The position numbers and the translations under genes were made by a program. Shown in pieces: positions 1 to 12,053 of a stretch of DNA of 64,000 bases. The notes under the pieces were generated by a model, which worked only from the letters and a program-made list of their open reading frames with translations, had not been told where the DNA came from and did no database searches. How positions within the stretch are numbered: the stretch's first letter is position 1; each line of letters begins with the position of its first letter. The stretch is from Circinella umbellata (lineage: Eukaryota; Mucoromycota; Mucoromycetes; Mucorales; Lichtheimiaceae), in the NCBI GenBank assembly GCA_025093555.1, contig JAIWNF010000012.1, positions 1 to 64,000 on the forward strand. Reading direction: 5' to 3'.

Positions 1-907
1 CTTGTTGAGCTATTAGACGTGCACAGTAGTTGTTTCCATTATTGTTATCCCAAAACTCCGTGTCATTAACTGAATAACGTAATGCAAACTGCAAGGAACT
101 GTCAAAGTAGCCATTTTCCCATTTGAATTCAAAATTAAATCGATCGATTGTAGAACCGGCCATTGACTCACAATATATGGCATTAATGTCTGTGAATGTT
201 GACCAATTATCAAACGTGTAACGTACCATGACATTTTTTTCGAAAGCAAGATTAGCTACATGGCAAGTTCCAACTATAGTTGGCACCGAAGAAGAGTTTT
301 TCCCTTGCAAGTTATGTACAATATGAACCGAATTCAGTTTCAGCGGTACCTGTATTGGTAATAATTGATGCGCTTTTTTTAGGGCTGTGACACCTTCTTG
401 TTCTTCTTTATTATTGATTAATACCAGCTGATAGGATTGTTGTTGTTGATTTTTATTTCTGTTATTATCAGTGATCAGTGCTGTTACCTTTGCCGTTGTT
501 GATACCATCGTCCTTTCGGGTGTCACCTGATGTTTTTGTTGTTGTTCGTAATGAAAATGTGGCACATTATCACTTAGCTGGTCTGCTTGTTGAGGTGTTT
601 CCCATTGATAAAATAATCGTACTTGATCAATCTTATCACTAAATCGTACTGATTTCTTTTTACTGTTCATTTTTTTTGATAATGAAGGCAGATGTTGGTT
701 TTTTTCAACGATAGATTTCTGATGATGTTGTTGTTGTTGCCGTTCTTGTTGTTGAAGCTGAGCGCGTGATAATGTATTCTTAACCAAAGAAACTTTTTTA
801 TTGCTACGTCGACTATTAGCACGTAAGGCATCAAAATAGTAACTACTATAAGTTCCTGCAGTTGGACAAAAAACATTATGATAAGAAGGCGATGAAGTGG
901 TAATCAT
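1..907 (-). CDS. PP1 glycogen-targeting regulatory subunit with CBM21 domain (5' part; 3' end beyond window)
   Basis: One uninterrupted frame runs from an ATG at 907 to the window edge, about 302 residues. Residues 86-90 (S-V-R-F-S, preceded by KKK) form an RVxF-type docking motif for the protein phosphatase 1 catalytic subunit. From about residue 200 the protein matches a CBM21 glycogen-binding domain: a V-R-Y-T-F-D-N-W stretch, a D-R-F-N-F-E-F-K-W stretch, then the hallmark F-A-L-R-Y...F-W-D-N-N-N-G-N-N-Y. That combination defines the PPP1R3/Gac1 family, which brings PP1 to glycogen to activate glycogen synthase. The N-terminal half is Q-rich and low complexity. The domain is nearly complete at the edge, so only a C-terminal tail is probably missing. 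Family assignment is firm; the exact orthologue is not resolved. Confidence 0.88.
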   Translation of the reverse strand, partial: MITTSSPSYHNVFCPTAGTYSSYYFDALRANSRRSNKKVSLVKNTLSRAQLQQQERQQQQHHQKSIVEKNQHLPSLSKKMNSKKKSVRFSDKIDQVRLFYQWETPQQADQLSDNVPHFHYEQQQKHQVTPERTMVSTTAKVTALITDNNRNKNQQQQSYQLVLINNKEEQEGVTALKKAHQLLPIQVPLKLNSVHIVHNLQGKNSSSVPTIVGTCHVANLAFEKNVMVRYTFDNWSTFTDINAIYCESMAGSTIDRFNFEFKWENGYFDSSLQFALRYSVNDTEFWDNNNGNNYCARLIAQQ

Positions 908-3538
908 AATATTGAACAATAACGAGTAACGAGTTCGAAAGAACAGAACAAAAAAAACTAGAGAAAAGAGAAAAGAGAAAATAGCGGGAAACAATGGGGT
1001 TATTATGCTTCTTGTTAATTGATACGTACTAATTATTTTTTTCCAATTATGTGGCGTTGTAATAGATGGGAAGTTTTTTTTTTAGTCCCGATTCCCGTAA
1101 TAAAGAGTTCTCGGCCTCAAGATCTTTCTTTTTCTTTTTTTCTCACCTGTTTATGTTTTCATTTATTTTATTTTTTGTTACAATGATGATTATTATTAAA
1201 AAAGTGATGTTTTTCTATTATATATTATTTATTATGAGACTAAATAACTATATCACTAATGTTATTTAATTCCATGATATAAAGGGAAGAAGCTGTTAGT
1301 ATTATCAATTTAACATCCAAGAAACGATGAGAAGATCGCTTTTATGTTTTTTTTTTCTTGTGTGATACAGTGCCCCAGTCGATAAATCCTATTTTGGTAA
1401 AGTGCATTTGTTGCGAAGGTGGACAAAGCGTTGAACAGTTCTTTAGTGTAATGTGGTACGACGAAAAAAAGAACCCCGATAGTAATAATGGTAATGATAA
1501 TAATTAACGTGGAGAAATTTTTGTTTTTATTTTTGCGCAGCTCTTTCATTTCCAATAATGAAAGCTTTTTAGTCCTCTAAATATTTGATAGTTTGGTATT
1601 ATTATTAGTGAAAAAGCATGCAAAAAGTAATAAAATAAAAAACATTATTCTCCGCTATGATATCTGCTAGACTACCTAATAGTATAATAATAATGACTAA
1701 GTTTTAACAGATGGATATAATAAAAGACATTGACAAATAACTACGTATATGTAATATGAAAAAAAAGCAGGAAAAAAAGCTGTTGTATATATATATAATG
1801 ATTAAGATGTTACCCCTTACATGGATGATACAAGTTTAATGCACAAACCATAACTTGATTTAAAAAACTAGAGTTACTATGTGGATGTTTCTTTTTTATA
1901 CACTTCTTACTTATAATACACATGAAGGAGGGATGTTGATTAATAAAAGTAAAAAGCATGTACATGTACAAAGAAAATATTATGCGAGTCTTCAAAAGTA
2001 GATAAATGAAAAAATGTATTAGTAAGTTATATGAATATATTATTAGCTTGGATAAATATACACCCCACAAACAAAATGATTTTGTTTATTTTCATTGTAA
2101 CTATAGAAACACCTTGGATAGCTATATATATCAAAGAGACTCCTGACCTGAGTTAAATTAGATATAGGGTTACACTAGTATGGATTTATAGTTATATAAG
2201 TATTTAAGTCAAACGTATTTTGTTTATAGAAACACAGACCCTTATATTCTTGACCTTTTTTTTGAGTGTTTTGATTATTTAAGGGGCTAGATATATCAAA
2301 CAAAAGTATAATTGTTATTCAGCTGTCATAGATGTTAAATAGTACAAGTGATATTATTTTCTTTGATAGAAACTAAGTTAATGCGTGAGTACAGAAACAA
2401 CGACAATTAGAAAAACAAATATGTACATATTATTATAATTAAAAGCTTTTGGTTTAACAAAAACAAAAACTGATATATCATTATAATAGTTGTTTAAGCG
2501 TTCAGTGAAAAAAAATCTTATAAGAAAGGGACTTCAGCACGATGAATAAAACATCTTCTTTGACGAACAACAGGATAAATATATAAAAAGAGTATGTAAT
2601 AGTCCTTCTATGCTACACACAATATTATGCAGCTATAAAAAAAGGGAATTCATAATCTTATTCGACCTCCTAGAGGTACACCCACATTGTCATAATTTAT
2701 AAATTCTTAACAACCCCCAGAAAAAAGTATTGTGCATTTATAATTTTTACTCCTCGATAATTATAATAAAAGACTAAATCTATCATTTGATCATCAAGGA
2801 TTGAACTATTTTCAGGCACATGTTCTATTACTTGTTTTATCTTACATGTCTATATGATTACCGCTTAACCCACAAAAAAAAATAAAAAAAAAATAAACGC
2901 AGTTTCGGTTAATGTAATGAAAAAATATGTTTTACACAAAAAGATTTTTCTTTGCATAAAACAGAAAAAAAGATCTTTTGATTTGGGTCACAATTTTTTT
3001 TATTTTATTTCTTACCGTTACGTATTTATTTAAAATATAAAAAGAATATTATTGTATGTGATGTGTGCGTGATATAAATTTAGGTCTGCTGATGTTACTC
3101 TATTAAAAGTAATTAAAGAAGGAGGTCTTTTTTTTATTTATTTGTTTCAAAAAGGCGGGGCTGGCGATCTTATGGCATCAAAAAGTTATAAATACTCAAA
3201 ATTATTTATGGTTAAGTGGTCAAATATGAATATATTTTGTTATTTTCAAAACAAAATAAAAATATGAGTATACATACATAGTGAAAGAAAGAATACAAAA
3301 ATTGATGATTCGAAAGAGTGAGTGAAATATTGACAAAATAAAATAAAAGTAAGATATACATCAAAAGAGAGTAGAGTGTAGAGAGTTATACAACAACAAA
3401 AAGTTAGTGTGGAAGAATAGATATTTCTATAGAACAAAAAAAAAAAGAGATGGTGGTGATGATAAATGATAAAATTATACAATAAAGCAACTCAGATTAA
3501 ATAGTTTCACGAGGGTTAAAAAAAACAAAAGAAGCCGA
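908..3538. other. AT-rich intergenic region
   Basis: About 2.6 kb between the start of the phosphatase subunit and the 3' end of the homeobox gene. It holds A/T homopolymers and only short open frames without recognisable domains. The proximal few hundred bases after 907 should contain the promoter of the phosphatase-subunit gene. No RNA gene or repeat was recognised. Confidence 0.6.
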
Positions 3539-4905
3539 TCAGATGACTACTGAGATGCGTTTGCTTTTAGTAGGACGTGGTGACTCAAATGCAGTGTTTG
3601 ATGAACGTTTATAACCACGTTTTGCAGCACTCGAAAATTCTGAAAAATAAATAAATCCATATATATGTCAATATTTCATGTTTAACTCTATTATAATTGT
3701 TTAATGAATAAATAGTATTTTACCTTTAACATCATCACCATCAGATGATTTTTGAGATTGACGCTTGGCCATTCTTCGACGAGCAGCAGTCATTGCGGAT
3801 GGAGGTTTACCACGACGTTTTCTATGATGTTCCAAAGGTCTACCATCAGCAGAAGTAGCTTTAATTAAAATCAAAGGTAAAATACGACGGCGAGCATTGA
3901 TAAACCAGTTACTGATTTGATTTAATGTTAGGCCAGTTTTATGTTTCAACCAATTCTTTTCATCTTCGGTTGGATATGGATTAGCACAATGTTCAACAAG
4001 CCAACTTTTGAGAATAGCAGTGACTGGCTTGGGTAAATTGCCACGACGCTTGCGATTTGCTGTTGCACTTTCATCGCATACTGCTGTTATAGCAGCATGA
4101 TGACTGAGGTCATGTGAAGGCTCTTGTTTAGCAAAGTCCTGAAGTGTTGTGCTACAATGACGTTGGGGATCTTCGTGATGATAACGAAATTGTTGAATAT
4201 GATGATTATCTTCGTCACTACTAATACTCATGTTGCTACTACTGCTACCGCTACTGCTACTACTGTTACTATCATCTATTACTGTTGGTGTTGTTGCTGT
4301 TGTTGTCATAGCGCCAAAATAGCAATCTCTTTTGCCTTTATTGTTAGAAGGCATTTTACCATGACTATCATTGATTTCATTAGATCCAGGAGTAAGTGGA
4401 AAAGACGGACTTCGAAGACGATAATGTTGTTGTTGATTGTTGTAAATACTAGGTGATGAAGATCGTGATGATGTCGCATCTTCGTTGTCATCGTTGTTGG
4501 TGTTGCGAAGTATATCAGTCCACATTTTACCATTTGATTCGAGCATTTCGTTAATTTTGTTCTTTTTTTGTTGAATAAGTGGAGAATAATAAGGGTCATT
4601 AGCAGGAATATGAATTCGTTCAATAGATCCGGATGAATTATTTGGAAAAGAGTGATCATGGAATAAAATGACAGGGCTGAATACTCGTAACTGTTTCTGT
4701 TGTTTTGAGAGTATAGTAATTAGCTTTAAGTTTTATGTTAGGTTAATATAAAGTGACTATCAATAAAATATTATACCATTTGTCGTTGGTGTCCTTTATC
4801 ATATATCTCATCAAAATTAGATGAGTGATGTCTTTCATTGGAACTACTGGCAGACAACACTGTATGCAAAGGAGGCAATTGAACATATCGACAAGAGTCA
4901 ATCAT
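3539..4905 (-). CDS. TALE-class homeodomain transcription factor
   Basis: Three exons joined in frame: 4777-4905, 3724-4696 and 3539-3639 (introns with GT/AG ends), giving 400 residues. The homeodomain lies in exon 2 and has the TALE signature: L-P-K-P-V-T-A-I-L-K-x-W, then the extra-loop P-Y-P-T-E-x-E-K, and a recognition helix N-Q-I-S-N-W-F-I-N-A-R-R-R. Flanks are low complexity with S-, Q- and H-rich segments and basic stretches (R-K-R-R-G) that could be nuclear signals. The short first exon is supported because its 43 codons join without a frame change to the ORF that extends upstream of the internal methionine. This is a DNA-binding nuclear regulator; in fungi related proteins act in mating or development, but no target can be inferred here. 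Confidence 0.88.
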
Positions 4906-7900
4906 TATATGTGATCTGTGTGATTATAGATTGAAAAAGTATGGGAAAGTTTAATGTGGATAGAGTGGTAAGAAGAGTTTTACGTGTTAAAATGAGTATA
5001 ACAGATGTTAAGGGATAGAAAGAAGATATATGATAAATATTTAAATCTTTTGAGGGTTTTATATAGATTTTTGAAAAAAAAATGGCGGTGAATTTTTTCT
5101 AAGAAAATGACAAGGATGATCAGCAATATGTTACACATTGTGTTAACCATGTTTTCATATATTTTTCCTTTACTCCCTCCCCCTTCCAAATAAAAAAGTG
5201 ACCCATTGAATTGTCGAGAACATGCATAATAGGTTAAAAAATAATTGATAGGTTCTTCTTTTGCGCCCCTTTCCTCCTCATTTTTTTTGACTAAAAGTTC
5301 TATTTAATTCACGAAAGAGCAGTAAGCAGTAGTATATAGCATTAATATTATAATAATAATAGCAATTGAATTATAATAGTTCATGATATACTTTTTTTAC
5401 ACCCTTTTGAAAAAGGGATGGAAAGTTTCATTATTATTACTTTTGTATTTTTCAGTAAAATGTTACCCTCATTCGTCGATCATTTTTTCTTTTAACACCC
5501 TATTTCACCCTTTTTTCCTTTGGCTTATTTCTTATACTAAATTAGGATAACAATGGGCAGGTTCTAGGCTTGTAGGAATACCGATAGTTATATATATTCT
5601 ATTTATTTTTTTATTCTTTTATTTTTTATTTTTGCTATGCGTGGCGCCCCGCCCTGTCAATAGATCAGAAAAGGAGTCATGATAATAACTAACCATTAAA
5701 GAGGTAATTGTAAAGCAAGTAAATAAATACATCGGTCTTTACATAGGTATCCTTCAAATAATGTACCTTTAAAACAAGGACGAGGAGACAAAAAAAAAAG
5801 AGTACCTTTAAGCACAATGACATGCAGATATTATTTGTGTATTTTTAATTTTACATGGTCCTTGCACATTTTTTTTATTATTATTAAAAAGAATTATCTA
5901 ATGAAATAGTATATATCTCATGCTATTCACTCACACCACATCACCCCCTCAATTATATTTTATAATCATCACTATACTATCAATCTCCCGTACCATCCTT
6001 TCTTTTTTCTTCTTCTTCTTGTACATCATTCTAAAACATATTGGGGATAGAATAACCCTTTATTATGGGATGTTGATTCTAATTTTATTTTAATTCAGGA
6101 CAAAAAGATGCATAAATAAATTGTTGCTGCCAAGAAAAACAAAGACATTCTATTATAATATTTTATATTATAAAAGTATAACCCATTGACAAATCACTGA
6201 TATATGGGAATCTTAGTTCCGATAATCGGATATAATCTAGCGTAGAATTGAAAAAAGGGATGTGACATTATATATATATATATAAGAATAGTGATAAAGT
6301 AAAGTGATAGAAAGGGAGAAAAAGATACCTCTTTTCCGAAAAGTACCAAATTTGGTACCGACTTAACAATCATTATTTTAATGGTGGCGGATAGTTACAT
6401 AGCAATAATAATATTATTATTATTAACAATAGATATAAATAATAATGTTCCTAGTAATGGATTATATGCTCCCTTTATTTTCATTCATGCATATAAAACG
6501 GACAAAAAAGAAATAGAATTTGTTATATTATTTATTCTATAAATTCTCGTGAAATATATTATATGTTTACTCCTTGAAGAATGAAAAATTATGTATAGGC
6601 ACATGAAGAATATATTAATATTATTGTGTGTCGAAAGGAAATTAATAATACGTAGTACACTGTTTAATAATATTTAGGTGATGGTTTTAGCCATAGGAGC
6701 CCATACTAGAAGGTTGTAAATACCAGCTGCACATATACCCATTATAATCCATAAGACACATGGGAATTGGACAGATTTGATTCGAATCAAAAAGAACAAT
6801 AACCCGGAGCGCTCGATAGAAAAAAAAAGTTAAGGGATCCGTAGCCCTCTCTTTCTTACGCTAGGCTCGATCCGTTCGAGAGAAGACAGGGATGGTGGTG
6901 TGAGAGGGGGTTGAAGTACCTCTTTTTATTTCGCTGCACCCATGCTTAATCGAAACTTCTGATTCAACCCTGATTCGTCTCACCATCTTCTCTCTTTCTT
7001 TAACTCTATTTCCATTGATAAAAATTAACAAATTTCCAAACGTGCCTGACCATATCTCTACAAACACACAGTAGAAAAAACTTGTTTTATCATGAATAAT
7101 CAATACAACCTTAATAAAAGAAACCATGTTTTTTCTCTTTTGTATTGCATCATAACATTCATTAGTAATATTATTAATGCTACTACAAAATGGTGGTAGC
7201 AAAATGAAGCATATATAAGACTTAAATTGAATAAAGAAACCGCCATCTGACTTTTTTTATTTTTATTTATTGGTGGATGCTTGACTTGGTTGATGTATGA
7301 TGGAAATCATCAGTGAGAGACATGCATAATATAATTATATCTCAATGCAATAAATTATTATGTGGAACAGACTAAACTTTTTGCAAAATAAAAAAAAGGG
7401 AGTACGTAGTCGTGGCAAAAAAGAAAAAAAACTGGACAGATTTACGCACAGAGGCATATACTAAGTTAAACATCTATTCTCTAAATAAAGATACTGCCTT
7501 ATTAAAACATGAAACATCATATAATCATATATTTGCATGACTTCACCTTTCCTTATAGAACATCAGCATACCACATCAAAGAAAAAAAAGTCGCAATTCA
7601 CTAACAGTTAAAAAAATAAAGCTGCTAACCGTATTATATTATTGCAATTGCTTTATTTTGAGATGAATCAGTATATAGGTTACCTACTACCATTATCGTT
7701 ATAGCAATATGATAGTAAAAATATATGATGTGTGTCTTTTAACGTTTCAAATACACGCGAGATCTATCAATTATTTCTTTTTGGGAATTATATAATATGG
7801 TTTAGTCTATGTCGTACCAAGTTACATTCATTCTTGGTAGTTAACTCTATTTAAAATACTCTTTTTGCTCAGTTGTGTACGGTAATATAACAACAAACAA

Positions 7901-9065
7901 TGATACAAGTTCAAGTAAAAAAAGCACTCATTGGACTCAATAATGAACTATGTGACCCAGTAAAGTCTTTCTTAGTTTCGTATATTAGAAGCCTCTCTTT
8001 TGTCGATCCAGTTGAAAATAAAAAGTACTTAATATAAACGAAGCGCTTCTTAGTTACTATTGCATGCAAATTACTAAATGAATAAGGAGGAAGAGATTTA
8101 TTTCTTAAAGCTATCAAAGAAAGAAAAAAAATACTAGCAATCATTATCATTATTATAGTATAGTCTACATACAAGTTCTGTATTTATGAAGAAGTGTAAA
8201 AAAAACGGCGCCAATCCCTTATAATTCAGCATTTGTTTGATATAGACAAAAGGAAAAGCTTTCTTTTGTATGTGCAATACGTATGAGTCTATGTTTTTTT
8301 CTTCTTGGAAACAAGTATAAAATAGTGTACACTCTAAAACTTTGTTTTATTCATTATATTCTATACCCAATTTGTGATATGAAGTGCGCAGCCAGTTTTT
8401 TTTTCCTTTTTTTGGACCTTTTCCTATTATGATATGTATCAAAAAAGGAACGGAACAAAATAATAATAATCAGCCGGTACATTTATTATTTTATTTGTTT
8501 TCCAAAGAAGAATAATCAAATTGCTGTAATAGTTTATTATAAAGAAGAAAAAAAAGAAGCCTACTATTTACTTTTATTATTGCTCTGTGTGATTAATTAA
8601 TTGATAAATTTATTTATGGGCCTTCCTTTTAGCTTTGTAGACAGCTACATTGAATAAGATAAAACAGGTACTATTATTATATTAGCTTGTATTTTCATTT
8701 CTTCCCACGAGAGAACTAACAAGTCAGCGGTTTCTTCGTATAATACTATTTTTCAGACAAAAGGACTTTATCAACACTGATAACCATGAATATGAAAAAG
8801 TCAGTGTAACGCTGTATCCGAAATTTTGTACCTTTTTTATTTATGTTGCTGCGGCTACAACAGCCGCAGTAATCTTCTATGATCCTTGATGCTATCTAAA
8901 CCATACCACTGCGCCACAAACTCGTTTGATTATATATAAATATAGCTGTTACCATAGCAATTTTTTTCTGTCATCAATCAACATATCTCATTTGCACATA
9001 TCATATTGTCTTTTATTATCATCCTTTTACATATTTACATATTAATCTTATAAACACTTGTATCC
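4906..9065. other. Gene-poor AT-rich region upstream of homeobox gene
   Basis: About 4.2 kb with no supported gene. The longest open frames (113 codons at 6861-7202 minus, 87 codons at 7911-8174 minus) are within what chance gives at this base composition and show no domain. It contains many A/T runs, a short TA run near 6270-6283 and, near its right end, a strong hairpin with a tRNA-like A box. The left portion presumably carries the homeobox promoter. Confidence 0.55.
8849..8916 (-). other. tRNA-like A box plus perfect 8-bp hairpin
   Basis: On the minus strand TGGCGCAGTGG (8906-8916) matches the Pol III A-box consensus and the D-arm of eukaryotic initiator tRNA. About 40 bases further on is a perfect 8-bp stem CTGCGGCT/AGCCGCAG with a 5-base loop (8849-8869). 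The D-stem cannot pair, no good B box (GGTTCGANTCC) is present and no acceptor stem closes, so it is not a functional tRNA. A decayed tRNA-derived sequence or chance are both possible. Confidence 0.25.
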
Positions 9066-9939
9066 ATGTCTCCCATCAATCAAAATACCGTTATGAGCAC
9101 ATCTTCAAGAGATGTGCCTTTAATGCACTACTTCCACCATGATTCTCTCAATCAGAGACAGCCCCCCACTGGCTGCACCAACAAGAACAATTGTGGACCT
9201 GGTTGTGGATGGAGTTGCTGTACCACATCCAACAGAGCCCTACAATATGAAGAGTGCAGTGACGGCTGGTGTTTTGAAAGCTCCATTAACCGTTTCTAAG
9301 AATAAGAACATATACGATACTACGCGCCTATGCTTATCCTATCCAGATATGTCGATCTATATTTCTCGCCAATCCTTATTTGATCTTGTAACCACTTTGC
9401 GTCAACGTCCCAATGATTCCCTGATTGTAGTCGCCAATATTGATTTCTATGGTAGCTATATTGACTTTGGATTACCTTCCCAACGCGTCCTTTCTACGCC
9501 TAATGCAGGTGGACCATCCTTGATGAGTGAGGCCATGTCTGCCGAATTCATCGATCGATTAGTTGGTATTCGCAAGTTGTTGACCGAAATGGAAGTTCAA
9601 TATACGACCAAGGGGCCTATTACTGATTATGCATGCTATTCTGTGTCTACTTCACAAGCTCTCGGTGTTTCTGTTACAAGGGCTATGGCATTTGCTCGTC
9701 GGTTCACTTCACAAGATGCTATGAGGTTGATGAAAAAGAAACTTTACGGTATTAACAAATCCACCAAGACAGTTTCCAATTACAAGTTCGAGAGACAGAT
9801 TTTACATGTTTGGGCAGAGAATGGTACAGACGCAAATATCGTATATCGTACTTGTGCAAAGATACCTAAACATATTAGAAACAATACCATTATACTTATT
9901 ACAACCATCAATATGGACTCTGTATTTGGTGGTAGTTAA
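9066..9939 (+). CDS. Unrecognised protein; 266-codon ORF, possible frameshift near its 5' end
   Basis: A 266-codon ORF (ATG at 9139, TAA ending at 9939) is far longer than chance allows here and has balanced coding-like composition, so it is probably a real gene. I recognise no family. It is a soluble-looking protein without membrane segments, with a basic C-terminal third. A second frame begins at the upstream ATG 9066 and overlaps it. Its first 33 codons look like a natural N-terminus, but after the C6 run at 9162-9167 it turns into an odd C/G/N-rich sequence. Removing one C would join the upstream start to the long ORF. A TATA-like stretch lies at about 8930-8942. Alternatives are that 9139 is the true start, that the gene is broken, or that the assembly has a homopolymer error. 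Confidence 0.6.
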
Positions 9940-10057
9940 AAAGAAAAAAAAATGTTCGTCTACTTTTTCTATTTTTATTCCTTTATTCCTTGTTCTTTTG
10001 CTTTTCTTATTATTTTCCTTTTTTTTATTATGAAAATAAATGAATTTATTACTATAA

Positions 10058-11829
10058 TTATTGTTCATCATCTTCTCCTACGTCAGGTGTAGCATTAACT
10101 GTTGGTCGTGCTGCTTTCGGTAATGCTGCGGTACGTTTATTTGCGGCTTGTTTACGTCTTAATGCAGCTGGTACAAATTGAGTTGCTTCCTTTTGTAAAT
10201 CACGCAGTTGAGGTTCAGCAGAAATGGTAGCAGCAGCTGTGACAGCAGCAGATGGTTTTGGTGGTGGGGGTGTGGATGTTACTGTAACTTCTTTTATTTT
10301 ATCTTCAGGTAAATCGATAGCAAATGGGTCAATTGGTTTTGATTGGTGTCTTGGATACATATGAGGTCTATATCCAGGTCGTGGTGGACGTGGTGGATGT
10401 TGTGGATGATGTGGATAAGGTCGATAATGAAATGGAGGCGGTGGTGGTCGACCCATCATATGTAAAGGTGGTCTACCAGGCGGAGGTGGAGGTGGTACCA
10501 TCCCAAAACCCATTGGCATACCAAATGGTGGTCGTGGAGCAAAACCTGGTGGAAGAAATGGAGGTGGTGGTGGTGGAATAGATGGAGGTGGAGGTGGCGG
10601 TTTTTCTTTTACTGCTGCTGCTGCTTGCAAATTACCAAGTTGATTTTGGAAAGGTTTTGCAGGTGGTGGTCCTTCTGGTAATGGTATATCATCATCACTT
10701 TCATCCTCTTCATCCTCTTCTTTTTTATCTTCCGTACCAGTATCGGTAGCAATGGTAGTATCTGGTGCAGGTGGTGGTGGTCCTTCTGGAAGTTCAATAT
10801 CGTCGTCGTCTTCGTCATCATCGAGATCTTCTTTTTCATTTTCATCTTTAACATGTTCTTCCGCTTCAGCCATTTCCAAATCACTTTCATCTGATGAATC
10901 ACTAGTATCTTCATCTGACGATGAAGAAGATGATGAGCTACTACTTTCACTATCTGAAGTTCGTTTCCGTTTTGATGATGATGATTCTGTTGTTATTATT
11001 AATAAAAGAAAAAATATATCCGCGTCAATATAAGAATATAAAAAACATTCTCGATCCATTATATATATATACAAACCTTTTTTTTTGACAGGTACAAATT
11101 TGCCAGTCTTTTCATCAAATACTAATTTTCGAGATTCTTGTTGTTGTTGTTGTTTCTTTTGTCTTTCTGCCAATGCTGCCTGAGCTCTATAATAAAAGAT
11201 AACCCATTTTTTTAAAAAAAAAAACGTATGTATACCCCAGAACCTTTCTCTCTTCTCCTTGTATATATATTATACATACCCTGATAAAACGACACCTTGA
11301 GATTTTTTTGCTTTTTCAATCTTTTGAAGTTCTTCCTTCAATTGTGTTAACCGTGCTTGTGCATTCTTATCCAACTGTGCATGTTGAGCTGTTAATAAAT
11401 GAGTATGTTTGAAACACAATAAACTTTTTTCTTTGTCCCATTAAACTTTCCCAATACTTCAAAACTCATTTATATATATATACTTGCCTTGGTTTTCTAA
11501 TTTTTGAATATCAGATTTGACTCGATTGGTATCTCTTTTAGAAAGTGCCAGTTCTCTAGCTTTTTTACGATCTTCTTTATTCTAATTTAAACAATATAAA
11601 AAATTAATAAATCTAAAAAGAAAAATCGATTTGCTTATTAAAATCTATAAAAATATATACTTTTTTTAATTCTCGTTTTCGCTGCTTTTTGCCTATTTAA
11701 AAAATGGACAAAAAGAGAAAAAAAAAGTTAGGGTTTGTAGTTCTTTTTATAAGTCTATTCATATATTTATAATAATATATATTTACGTAATGCATCAGCA
11801 GGATTGATCGCTCGCTTTGATTTTGCCAT
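10058..11829 (-). CDS. WBP11: WW domain-binding protein 11-like splicing factor
   Basis: Six exons join in frame (11787-11829, 11661-11692, 11488-11581, 11280-11388, 11077-11186, 10058-10986) to give 438 residues. The N-terminus M-A-K-S-K-R-A-I-N-P-A-D-A-L-R-K-K-Q-R-K-R-E-L-K-K is the Wbp11 domain start, with a lysine-rich coiled region through exon 4. It is followed by acidic/serine tracts, repeated (L/I)PLPEGPPP-type motifs, long polyproline runs (PPPPPP-S/F-x-PPPPPP) and a basic C-terminus with Q-F-V-P-A-A-L-R-R-K, all typical of WBP11/NpwBP. The family acts in the nucleus in pre-mRNA splicing through proline-rich binding to WW proteins. Intron 3 uses a GC donor (CAAG|GCAAGT). The 3' end converges with the orphan gene ending at 9939, only 118 bp away. 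Confidence 0.88.
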
Positions 11830-12053
11830 TTTAAAAAATACGTTGATTAAAAAGAAAAGGAGAGAGAGAGAGAGAGAGAGAAAGTTTAGCCAGCCACACT
11901 GGGTTTTTAAATAAAAGAATGGTTCTCCACCAAACAAATTTATAAAACTGCATGATTTTTTTTGGTTCCATGGATACAAGTAACCCCTAGCAACCACTGA
12001 TAATAAATGTTTTATTAAAAAAAAGGTATAATTATTATCTATTACTATTACTA

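Noticed and set aside
1310..1555. 81-codon minus-strand ORF with one hydrophobic segment
   Set aside because: Length is expected by chance in AT-rich DNA; I/L/F-rich stretch arises from A/T runs; no homology recognised.
6861..7202. 113-codon minus-strand ORF
   Set aside because: A rough chance estimate for this base composition allows a few ORFs of this size in 64 kb; no domain, no coherent composition.
8849..8916. Functional tRNA on the minus strand
   Set aside because: D-stem does not pair, B box and acceptor stem are missing.
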